5,973 nt of DNA from Hydrogenophaga sp. (GTDB lineage: Bacteria > Pseudomonadota > Gammaproteobacteria > Burkholderiales > Burkholderiaceae_C): positions 1 to 5,973 of the forward strand of contig JAIFNE010000007.1 in assembly GCA_020047875.1 (NCBI GenBank), given 5' to 3'. Shown one piece after another: positions 1 to 5,973 of the stretch. The notes under the pieces are model-generated. The model saw nothing but the letters and a program-made list of their open reading frames with translations, did not search any database and was not told where the DNA came from. Position numbers and translations under genes: made by a program. Position 1 is the first letter of the stretch. The number at the start of each line of letters is the position of its first letter.

Positions 1-32
1 CCAGGCGGCTGGCCAAGGTCTGGGCTGAAGCG

Positions 33-2618
33 TCAGGCGGCCGCGGCGGGGCCCGCTTCGGCGCAGCGCTGCTGCAGGTGCTGCAGCGCTGCCTGCACCT
101 GATCGACCAACACCAGACACAGATCACCTGGGCGCAGCCGCTGCAGCGCGGTGTCGATGGCCAGAAACTCGCCCTGAATGCTGTCCACCTGGCGGGTCAT
201 CGTGGCACCCTCCAGACCCTGGCGAAGCAGGCCCACCACCTCGCCCTCGGCGCGGCCTCGCTGGCAAGCGTCTTCGAACAGAATCACTTCGTCGAACGCG
301 GCGCCCAGAATTTGCGTCTGCTCGCGGATGTCTTCATCGCGACGGTCGCCGGCGCCACTGATCACCACACTGCGGCGCGTCGCTGGCATCGCCTGCACGG
401 CGGCCACCAGCGCACGCATGGCGTCGGGGTTGTGGCCGTAATCGGCAATCACGGTGGCGCCGCGGTAGGCCATGAGGTTGAAGCGTCCGGGCACGCTGCC
501 GGCGTCGCTCTGGAAGCTGGCGAGCCCCTGGCGGATCGTGTCCCACGGCACGCCCATGCCCCAGGCGGCACCCACCGCGGCCATCGCGTTGTCCACCTGG
601 AAACCGATGCGCCCACCCTGGGTGAACGGCACCTGATTCAGCGGCACGGTGTGGCGCTGCTCGCCCTCGACCGCCACGATGGCGCCGCCCTCGACCCAGA
701 TCGAGCGGTGACCCTGCTCGCGGTGAGTCCCCAACACCGGATGCCCGCCGTCTGCAGCAAAGAAAATCACCCGACCGCTGCACACTTGGCCCATGCGCAC
801 GCAGTGCGGATCGGTGGCGTTGAGCACGCCGTAGCCCTGGGGCGCCACGTTCTGGATGATCACGCGCTTGAGCACCGCGAGGTCTTCCACCGTGGTGATG
901 AAGTTGAGCCCCAGGTGATCGCCGGCGCCGATGTTGGTGACCACCGCCACCTGACAGCGGTCGAACCCCAGGCCCTCGCGCAAAATGCCGCCGCGCGCGG
1001 TTTCCAGCACCGCCGCGTCCACCTCCGGATGCATCAACACATGGCGCGCGCTGCGCGGGCCGGAGCAGTCGCCGCTGTCGGTCTGGCGACCGTTCACGGT
1101 GACGCCGTCGGTGTTGGTCATGCCCACGCGAAGGCCTTGCGCCCTCAGCAGATGGGCGATCAGGCGGGCGGTGGTGGTCTTGCCGTTGGTGCCAGTGACA
1201 GCGGCCACCGGCACGCGGCCATCGTCACCCGGGGCGAACAGATGGTCCATGATCGCCTCGCCCACCGCGCGGCCCTTGCCGTAAGACGGGCTGATGTGCA
1301 TCCGCAACCCCGGCGCCGCATTCACCTCGACCACGCCGCCGCGCTGCTCTTCGAGCGGACGCAGCATGGTTTCGCACACCACGTCCACACCGCAGATGTC
1401 CAGACCGATCATGCGGGCCGCCGCCACCGCGCGGGCGGCCACCTCGGGGTGCACGTCGTCGGTCACATCGGTGGCGGTGCCGCCAGTGGAGAGGTTGGCG
1501 TTGTTGCGCAGCACCACGCGCTCCCCCTTGGCAGGCACGGTACCCAGCGTGTGGTTCTGCGCTTTCAGACGGGCCAGCGCGATCTCGTCGACGCGCATCT
1601 TGGTGAGTGAGGTGGCGTGGCCGTCACCGCGCTGCGGGTCGGCGTTGACCTGATCGATCAGCTGCGCCACGGTCTGCACGCCGTCACCGATCACCTGCGG
1701 CGGCTCGCGGCGGGCGGCGGCAATCAGCCGGTTGCCCACCACCAGCAGCCGGAAATCGCTGCCTGGCAAAAAGCGCTCCACCATCGGCTGACCATGCTGG
1801 CTGGCCGCGCGGTAGGCGATCTCGAGGTGCTCGCGGTCGACGATGTTCACCGTCACGCCCTTGCCCTGGTTGCCATCGCGCGGCTTCACAACCACCGGCA
1901 GGCCAATCTCTTGTGCAACCGCCCAGGCCTGCTCCACGCTGTCCACCGGCTGGCCCCAGGGCACCGGCACGCCCGCGGCGCGCAGCAACTGCTTGGTGAG
2001 CTCTTTGTCTTGAGCGATGCTTTCCGAGACGGCGCTGGTGCTGTCGACCTCGGCAGCCCAGATGCGGCGCTGCTTCGCGCCCCAGCCGAACTGCACCAGC
2101 GAGCCCTGGGTGAGACGGCGATACGGAATGCCGCGGGCCCGCGCGGCGTTGACGATGGCACCGGTCGACGGACCCAGGCGCACATCTTCGTCCAGCGTGC
2201 GCAACTGGGCCAGCACCGCCTCCACATCAAAGGGCTGGGGCTCGGGCGCGCGCACCGCGGCAATCAGGCGTTCGGCGGCGTCGAACGCAGCCCGCCCAAC
2301 CGACTCTTCGGTGTACTCCACCACCACCTGGTAGGTGCCCGGCTCCACCGTTTCGGTGCAGCGCGCGAAACTCACCGGGCAACCGGCCTGTTCCTGCAAA
2401 GCCAGCGCCACGCGCTTGAGCGCGTGCGCCAGCGACATGCCATCGGCCGGGCGGTGCCAGGGCCCCAGCTGGGGAAAGCGCGCGCGCAAGGCGGCTTCGA
2501 ACTCGGGCTGGTTGTCGATCGATTGTTCGGCCGGCTCGCAGCGCACGATGGCCTCGATGGCGGTCTGGCGGGTCCACAGGTTGGGGCCGCGCAGCGCCCG
2601 GATGCGGGAAATGTCCAT
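33..2618 (-). CDS. cphA: Cyanophycin synthetase CphA (861 aa, intact ATP-grasp and Mur-ligase domains)
   Basis: This cytoplasmic enzyme builds cyanophycin by ATP-dependent addition of Asp to the backbone and Arg to each Asp side chain. Residues 1-160 form the N-terminal domain. An ATP-grasp domain follows at about 200-460, with VVVKP (K245), the Gly-rich loop DGNQGKG, and metal-binding E431/N433 in VEVNAAPG. The Mur-ligase-like domain has P-loop GTNGKTTT (476-483), SGPRSA (519-524), ETARGGILR (539-547), ADYGHNP (725-731) and GDRRDED (757-763). In the family, ATP-grasp adds Asp and the Mur domain adds Arg. Length is near the usual 860-900 aa. The ATG at 2618 begins MDISRIRALRGPNLW, the typical family N-terminus; the frame stays open upstream, but only as a shadow inside the preceding gene. 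There is no strong Shine-Dalgarno. Oddity: where the paralogue has HVLEHCVIE, this protein has HALKRVALA (65-73), so the supposed N-domain hydrolase site looks dead. It is second in the operon, 38 nt after cphA'. Confidence 0.96.
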   Translation of the reverse strand: MDISRIRALRGPNLWTRQTAIEAIVRCEPAEQSIDNQPEFEAALRARFPQLGPWHRPADGMSLAHALKRVALALQEQAGCPVSFARCTETVEPGTYQVVVEYTEESVGRAAFDAAERLIAAVRAPEPQPFDVEAVLAQLRTLDEDVRLGPSTGAIVNAARARGIPYRRLTQGSLVQFGWGAKQRRIWAAEVDSTSAVSESIAQDKELTKQLLRAAGVPVPWGQPVDSVEQAWAVAQEIGLPVVVKPRDGNQGKGVTVNIVDREHLEIAYRAASQHGQPMVERFLPGSDFRLLVVGNRLIAAARREPPQVIGDGVQTVAQLIDQVNADPQRGDGHATSLTKMRVDEIALARLKAQNHTLGTVPAKGERVVLRNNANLSTGGTATDVTDDVHPEVAARAVAAARMIGLDICGVDVVCETMLRPLEEQRGGVVEVNAAPGLRMHISPSYGKGRAVGEAIMDHLFAPGDDGRVPVAAVTGTNGKTTTARLIAHLLRAQGLRVGMTNTDGVTVNGRQTDSGDCSGPRSARHVLMHPEVDAAVLETARGGILREGLGFDRCQVAVVTNIGAGDHLGLNFITTVEDLAVLKRVIIQNVAPQGYGVLNATDPHCVRMGQVCSGRVIFFAADGGHPVLGTHREQGHRSIWVEGGAIVAVEGEQRHTVPLNQVPFTQGGRIGFQVDNAMAAVGAAWGMGVPWDTIRQGLASFQSDAGSVPGRFNLMAYRGATVIADYGHNPDAMRALVAAVQAMPATRRSVVISGAGDRRDEDIREQTQILGAAFDEVILFEDACQRGRAEGEVVGLLRQGLEGATMTRQVDSIQGEFLAIDTALQRLRPGDLCLVLVDQVQAALQHLQQRCAEAGPAAAA

Positions 2619-2656
2619 GTCTCGGGGGTGTCCAGTGAATGAAGTGGCGTGCCGGC
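2619..2656 (-). other. Intercistronic gap between cphA' and cphA
   Basis: These 38 nt separate the cphA' stop (TGA at 2659-2657) from the cphA ATG at 2618. They contain no terminator hairpin or promoter-like pair. A purine-rich Shine-Dalgarno is also absent: the bases just before the ATG read CACCCCCGAGAC. Co-transcription is the simplest reading. Translation of cphA may depend on ribosomes arriving from cphA'. Confidence 0.6.
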
Positions 2657-4813
2657 TCAGGCATGCGGCAGGCTGTCGAAACGCTCCAGCCCGGCGGCGA
2701 TCAGCCCAGGCGCCAGTCCGCTGGCCCAGGCCGCCGCGGCGGCGGCACACAGCGCCAGGGCATCGGCGTCTTCGGTCAGCACGGGCTTGGCCGAGTGGCG
2801 AATTTCCCCGCTCTCGACCAGGGTGAGCGCGCCGCCTTGCCAGCGCACCATGCGCGTGCCGGGCGCGCCGGGCGGGATGTCGCCAGTGCCGAACCAGACG
2901 CAGTCGCCATCGCAAAACCGCGCCAGCTCGGCCACCGCCGGGTCGTCGGCGTTGAGCACGCAGGCGCCGGCGGCCAGCACCACATCGACCTGGGTGCGCA
3001 GCACACGCGTCATGTCCTGCTGACTCCACACATCGTGTTCCGACAGCTCCTCCCAGCCCGCCAGATCGGTCACCACGCCGACCAGACACCGGTCGTAGGG
3101 CAGACCGTGGTCCAGGATCTGCGCGGGCGTGGTTTCCACCACCAGCGCCCGGATTTCGCGGTTCATCAGCAGGCGCTGGCACTGCGCGCCGTAGTGGCGC
3201 TCGGCGTCTTCAATGCGGCGGTTGCCGATCCAGATACCGTCGTGGCAGGCCAGGCCGACTGGGCCCACCGACGCATGGGCAAGCCCAAGCAGGAACGCGG
3301 TGGCGCGGGAGAGCAAGCCGGTGTGGCGCGTACCGGCCACGCCAACCAGCGGAATCCGGCCGTTGCGGCCCTGCTTCGGCTCAAACAGCATATCCACAAT
3401 CGCCTCGCCCACCGGCCGCGGCTGGCCAATGGCGGGCTTCAGGTGCATCAGCAGGCCCGGGCCAGCGTTGACTTCCACCACCGCCCCGCCCTGTTCCTGC
3501 AACGGGCGGCCAATGTCACCGCACACCACATCGACCCCGGCCACATCCAGCCCCACCACCCGCGCGGCCAGCGCCACGCTGTAGGCGACATCGGGATGAA
3601 CCTCGTCGGTGCAGTCGATCGCCACGTTGCCATTGCGTTGCACCAGCACGCGCCGGCCCGCTGGCACGACATCGGTCGGCTCAAAGCCCTGGCGCTTGAG
3701 GTCCAGCAACACCACCGGGTCGTCGCTCACGTCGAGCCGGTTGAGCGGAAACGCCTCGGTGGTGCCGCGGCGCGGATCGCTGTTGATCTGCTCGTCAATC
3801 AGCGCCAGTAGCGTCGACTGCCCGTTGCCCACCACCTCGGCAAGCTCGCCGCGCGCTGCGGCCACCACACGGCCGCCGACCACCAGCAAGCGGTGTTCCT
3901 GACCGCTGATGTTGCGCTCGACCATCACCTCGGAGCCCTCGGCATCGGCCAGGCGGTAAGCGGCCTCCACGTCGGCCTGCAGGGAAAGATCCAGCGTCAC
4001 CCCGCGGCCGTGGTTGGCGTCGCTGGGCTTGACCACCACCGGCAGGCCGATTTCCTGCGCCGCCTCCCAGGCTTCCTGCGGGCTGGCTACCACCTGGCCT
4101 TCCGGCACCGGCACGCCACAGGCGCGCAACAGCGTTTTGGTGAGGTCTTTGTCGCCCGCGATGCCCTCGGCGATGGCGCCGGTGAGCTCGGTCTCTGCGG
4201 TCCAGATGCGGCGCTGGTACGCGCCGTGGCCAAGCTGAACCAGGTTGCCGTCGTTCAGGCGCAGGTGCGGAATGCCACGCGCGGTGGCCGCCGCCACGAT
4301 GGCAGCGGTCGATGGCCCAAGCCAGGTGGATTCCACCACCGCCTGCACCTCCGCCGTCGCGTGCGCGACATCAAACGGCTGCTCGTTGAGTGCCGCGTGC
4401 AGCAGCGCCAGGCCGTGCTGCAGCGCGGCTTCACCAGTGGCCTGGTTGCGGGCGCGAAACACCATGCGGTAAACGCCTGGCTGCGAAGTGCTGCGCGTCT
4501 GGCCGAAACCGGTGGGCATGCCCGCCAGATTCAGCAACTCGATCACACAGTGCTCCAGCACATGGCCCATCCAGGTGCCGCCACGCAAACGCTCGACAAA
4601 ACCGCCCTCCTCCCCCACCCCACAGTGGTGCGACTGAAGCCCTGGCAGCAGGGCCAGCAGCCGATCGGTAAAACCGGAAATGACGTTGGACGGGTGCTGC
4701 TCCAGCGGACCGAGATCCAGCCAGACCTCCATGGTGGAGCGGTAGGTCCAGGCGTTGGGGCCGCCGAGAAAACGGTGGCGCAGCACGCGCAAGGCAAAGG
4801 GCGTCGAATTCAT
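2657..4813 (-). CDS. cphA': CphA'-type cyanophycin synthetase paralogue with degenerate, truncated Mur-ligase domain (718 aa)
   Basis: This is a paralogue of the downstream CphA. Shared blocks include LGPST.AIV, ARGIP, QRRIW, DK.LTK.LLRA.GVPVP and AQEIGLPVVVKP. The N-terminal domain (1-165) carries GHVLEHCVIEL with H84, E87, H88 and E92, the pattern linked to a metallopeptidase-like, primer-generating site in CphA1. The ATP-grasp domain (about 220-477) looks active: VVVKP (K262), DANHGRG and VEVNAGPG (E447, N449). The Mur-like region (487-718) is degenerate: GVAGTRHTGL replaces the P-loop, ETTPAQILD (560-568) replaces ETARGGILR, and the protein ends before the YGHNP and GDRRD motifs. Arginine ligation is therefore unlikely. 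It may act like CphA2, joining beta-Asp-Arg dipeptides at ATP-grasp, or assist CphA; neither is shown here. The ATG at 4813 is chosen because MNSTPFALRVLRHRFLGGPNAW matches family N-termini. There is no clear Shine-Dalgarno. It is first in the operon. Confidence 0.92.
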   Translation of the reverse strand: MNSTPFALRVLRHRFLGGPNAWTYRSTMEVWLDLGPLEQHPSNVISGFTDRLLALLPGLQSHHCGVGEEGGFVERLRGGTWMGHVLEHCVIELLNLAGMPTGFGQTRSTSQPGVYRMVFRARNQATGEAALQHGLALLHAALNEQPFDVAHATAEVQAVVESTWLGPSTAAIVAAATARGIPHLRLNDGNLVQLGHGAYQRRIWTAETELTGAIAEGIAGDKDLTKTLLRACGVPVPEGQVVASPQEAWEAAQEIGLPVVVKPSDANHGRGVTLDLSLQADVEAAYRLADAEGSEVMVERNISGQEHRLLVVGGRVVAAARGELAEVVGNGQSTLLALIDEQINSDPRRGTTEAFPLNRLDVSDDPVVLLDLKRQGFEPTDVVPAGRRVLVQRNGNVAIDCTDEVHPDVAYSVALAARVVGLDVAGVDVVCGDIGRPLQEQGGAVVEVNAGPGLLMHLKPAIGQPRPVGEAIVDMLFEPKQGRNGRIPLVGVAGTRHTGLLSRATAFLLGLAHASVGPVGLACHDGIWIGNRRIEDAERHYGAQCQRLLMNREIRALVVETTPAQILDHGLPYDRCLVGVVTDLAGWEELSEHDVWSQQDMTRVLRTQVDVVLAAGACVLNADDPAVAELARFCDGDCVWFGTGDIPPGAPGTRMVRWQGGALTLVESGEIRHSAKPVLTEDADALALCAAAAAAWASGLAPGLIAAGLERFDSLPHA

Positions 4814-4836
4814 GGATTCGTTCTGAATACACAAAA

Positions 4837-4855
4837 GCCGGACACTTGGCCCGGC
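4837..4855 (-). repeat. Short hairpin followed by T-run in the cphA' leader
   Basis: On the minus strand GCCGG pairs with CCGGC across a 9-nt loop, and TTTTGTGT follows at once. This layout is terminator-like, but the stem is only 5 bp and the T-run is short. It sits about 20 nt before the cphA' start codon, so it could act as a leader attenuator or mask the start region. The evidence is weak. Confidence 0.25.
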
Positions 4856-4870
4856 CTTCCGGCGCTGTCG

Positions 4871-4898
4871 CGTTGACCCAAAGAAGTCAGCGTCAACG
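4871..4898. repeat. Perfect 7-bp inverted repeat (CGTTGAC/GTCAACG), possible operator
   Basis: CGTTGAC (4871-4877) and GTCAACG (4892-4898) are exact reverse complements with a 14-nt spacer. The centre-to-centre distance of half-sites is 21 nt, about two helical turns, which suits a dimeric DNA-binding protein on one face of the helix. It lies 58 nt upstream of the cphA' ATG. No regulator gene is visible in the window, so the binding protein is unknown. Confidence 0.45.
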
Positions 4899-4902
4899 GC
4901 TT

Positions 4903-4920
4903 GCGCACGGGTCTGTGCGC
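4903..4920. repeat. Perfect 6-bp inverted repeat with 6-nt loop
   Basis: GCGCAC (4903-4908) and GTGCGC (4915-4920) are exact reverse complements around GGGTCT. The dyad lies in the divergent promoter region, five bases from the next dyad. It could be a regulator-binding site or an RNA hairpin in the cphA' leader. A short GC-rich dyad can also occur by chance in DNA of this composition. Confidence 0.45.
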
Positions 4921-4922
4921 GG

Positions 4923-4950
4923 GCTGTATTTTCCGTCCAAATCCTGTCAC
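4923..4950 (-). promoter_or_regulatory. Candidate sigma-70-like promoter for the cphA'-cphA operon
   Basis: Read on the minus strand, GTGACA (4950-4945) resembles a -35 box at five of six positions. After a 16-nt spacer, TACAGC (4928-4923) is a poor -10 match. If used, transcription would start near 4916 and leave a leader of about 100 nt carrying the inverted repeats at 4837-4920. The -10 is weak, so this is only a candidate; an activator-dependent or alternative-sigma promoter is equally possible. Confidence 0.22.
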
Positions 4951-4983
4951 ACGCTTTAAATATTTGCAGCCTGCCGTCACCAG

Positions 4984-4989
4984 AAAAGG
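4984..4989 (+). promoter_or_regulatory. Possible ribosome binding site favouring a TTG start at 4998 for the ABC gene
   Basis: AAAAGG lies 8 nt before an in-frame TTG at 4998, a good spacing for a Shine-Dalgarno. The ATG at 5019, used here as the start, has no purine-rich sequence at a useful distance. Using the TTG would add seven residues (MTHNLAS). The choice is unresolved. Confidence 0.3.
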
Positions 4990-5018
4990 CCGCCGACTTG
5001 ACGCACAATCTCGCTTCC

Positions 5019-5973
5019 ATGCCGATCGCCACCGACCCTGCCCCACGCAACCCGGTCGGGCACCTCCCGCCCCAGATTCCTGCCTCAGCGGTGCTGGCCC
5101 GCCTGGAGACAGACCTCGATCAGCGCGGCCGGTTTGCCAGCGGCTCGCTGCTGCTGACCGCGTCCCACCTCTGGCACACCCAGGCGGAACACGGCTGGCA
5201 ATCCATCCCGCTGGCGCAAGGGTTGTTGCTGCGCCACACCGATCTCTCGGGCGTGGCCACGCTCGATCTGCTGGACGCGGGCGGCCTGCTCGCCCGCTGG
5301 CGCTTCACCCTGGCTCAAAACCCGGCTTCCTTGCAGCTGGTGCGGACATTCGAGCGAGCCCTCAGCGCCCAGAACCGCAACCACCCAACTTTGGAAGAGG
5401 CCGGCACGCGCTGCCCGGCCTGCCAGTCGCTGCTGCCCAGCGACGCCGAGGCCTGCCCCACCTGCCCGCCCCCGGCGCCCGAGGTGCCGTCCACCTGGGT
5501 GCTGCTGCGCCTGTGGCGCTTTGCGCGGCCGTATCGCTGGCAGCTTCTGGCGGGGTTTCTGCTCACGCTGGCCTCCACCGCCGCCACGCTGGTGCCGCCC
5601 TACCTGACCATCCCGCTCATGGACAAGGTGCTGATCCCGTTCCAGACCGGGCCCTGCTCGGCTCGGCCGTGCTGGGCTGGGGCCTGGGCTGGGCCCGCAC
5701 CTGGCTGCTCGCGCTGGTCTCCGAGCGCATCGCGGCCGACCTGCGCACCAGCGCCTTCGAGCACCTGCTCGGCCTCTCGCTCGACTACTTCGGCGCCAAG
5801 CGCACCGGCGACCTGATTGCGCGCATCGGCTCCGAAACCGACCGCCTCTCGGTCTTTCTCTCGCTGCACGCGCTCGACTTCGCCACCGACGTGCTGATGC
5901 TCGGCATGACCTCGGTCATCCTGTTCTCCATCAACCCCTGGCTGGCGCTGGTCACGCTGCTGCCGCTGCCCTT
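5019..5973 (+). pseudogene. Cyanophycin-locus ABC transporter (exporter type), frameshifted near 5650 and cut by the window edge
   Basis: The 5' part reads in one frame for about 211 residues from the ATG. First comes a soluble N-terminal region of about 160 residues ending in a CPAC...CPTC pair (C132, C135, C146, C149), a probable zinc ribbon. The start of an ABC exporter membrane domain follows (RLWRFARPYRWQLLAGFLLT, then PYLTIPLMDKVLIPFQTG). After about 5649 this frame turns to Ser/Pro/Arg-rich nonsense and stops at 5814-5816. The membrane domain resumes in the -1 frame (RALLGSAVLGWGLGWARTW, LVSERIAADLRT, YFGAKRTGDLIARIGSETD, FLSLHALDFATDVLM) and runs off the window. The nucleotide-binding domain would lie beyond. 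Such transporters recur beside proteobacterial cphA genes; the substrate is unknown to me. A real lesion or a sequence error could explain the break. If a TTG start is used, the gene begins at 4998. Confidence 0.75.

Larger units (their letters stand above)
4814..5018. promoter_or_regulatory. Divergent intergenic regulatory region between cphA' and the ABC transporter gene
   Basis: About 200 nt lie between the cphA' start (minus strand) and the ABC transporter ATG (plus strand). This is the only stretch without a convincing gene. It includes the sole AT-rich patch in the window (about 4955-4965, TTTAAATATTT) and three short inverted repeats. Promoters for both directions must lie here if both genes are expressed from this locus. 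A cphA' reading frame stays open to about 5050, but that extension has no family-like sequence and would overlap the divergent gene. Confidence 0.7.

Noticed and set aside
1..32. Possible terminator downstream of cphA
   Set aside because: Only 32 nt are present, with no stable stem followed by a T-run. The operon may continue beyond the window.
78..1610. Long plus-strand open frame of 510 codons antisense to cphA
   Set aside because: It is His/Ala/Gly-rich, the usual mirror of a GC-rich gene in the opposite strand. It lies entirely inside cphA, which has clear motifs.
2619..3182. Upstream extension of the cphA frame by 188 codons, overlapping cphA'
   Set aside because: The added sequence is Arg/Ala/Gly-rich and unlike any CphA N-terminus. 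It lies wholly within the 3' part of cphA' in another frame. The family N-terminus begins at the ATG at 2618.
1617..3811. Plus-strand open frames at 1617-2642 and 2639-3811 antisense to both synthetases
   Set aside because: They are shadow frames of GC-rich coding sequence with His/Gln/Ala/Arg-rich translations and no recognisable domain.
3893..4876. Plus-strand open frame antisense to the 5' half of cphA'
   Set aside because: Same shadow effect; composition is biased and no motif is visible, while the minus-strand product is clearly CphA'-like.
4814..5050. Upstream extension of the cphA' frame to 5050
   Set aside because: The extra 79 residues show no family likeness and would run across the regulatory region into the start of the divergent transporter gene.
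5643..5657. Programmed -1 ribosomal frameshift in the ABC gene
   Set aside because: The zero-frame codons around the switch (CAG ACC GGG CCC TGC) do not form an X XXY YYZ slippery site. Residues also seem to be missing at the junction, which fits a deletion or sequence error better.

Overview
The window is high-GC DNA with tightly packed genes. Its protein families suggest a beta-proteobacterium, probably Burkholderiales. This assignment rests on protein likeness and base composition, not on a marker gene. The content is a cyanophycin locus; cyanophycin is a nitrogen-storage polymer, multi-L-arginyl-poly-L-aspartate.

Layout: a two-gene operon occupies the minus strand from 4813 down to 33. 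The promoter-proximal gene (4813-2657, 718 aa) is a CphA'-type synthetase paralogue. The second gene (2618-33, 861 aa) is a full-length cyanophycin synthetase, CphA. Only 38 nt separate them. On the plus strand, diverging from the operon across about 200 nt, is the start of an ABC exporter-type gene of the kind found beside proteobacterial cphA genes (about 5019 to the window edge). Its reading frame breaks near 5650 and resumes in another frame. Its ATP-binding domain would lie beyond the window. Bases 1-32, downstream of cphA, hold nothing recognisable.

How the genes fit together: both synthetases keep the ATP-grasp domain, but they have decayed at different sites. CphA keeps an intact Mur-ligase P-loop (GTNGKTTT) and full C-terminal lobe, but has lost most of the HxxEHxxxE motif in its N-terminal domain. 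CphA' keeps that motif, but has a ruined P-loop (AGTRHTGL) and lacks the last Mur-ligase lobe. This suggests a division of labour: CphA' for primer generation, an accessory ATP-grasp step or both, and CphA for arginine addition. That division is inference and is the most interesting point in the window.

The divergent intergenic region is the only AT-rich patch. It carries a cluster of short inverted repeats that are plausible operators or leader hairpins. I saw no tRNA, rRNA, CRISPR array, insertion sequence or integrase.
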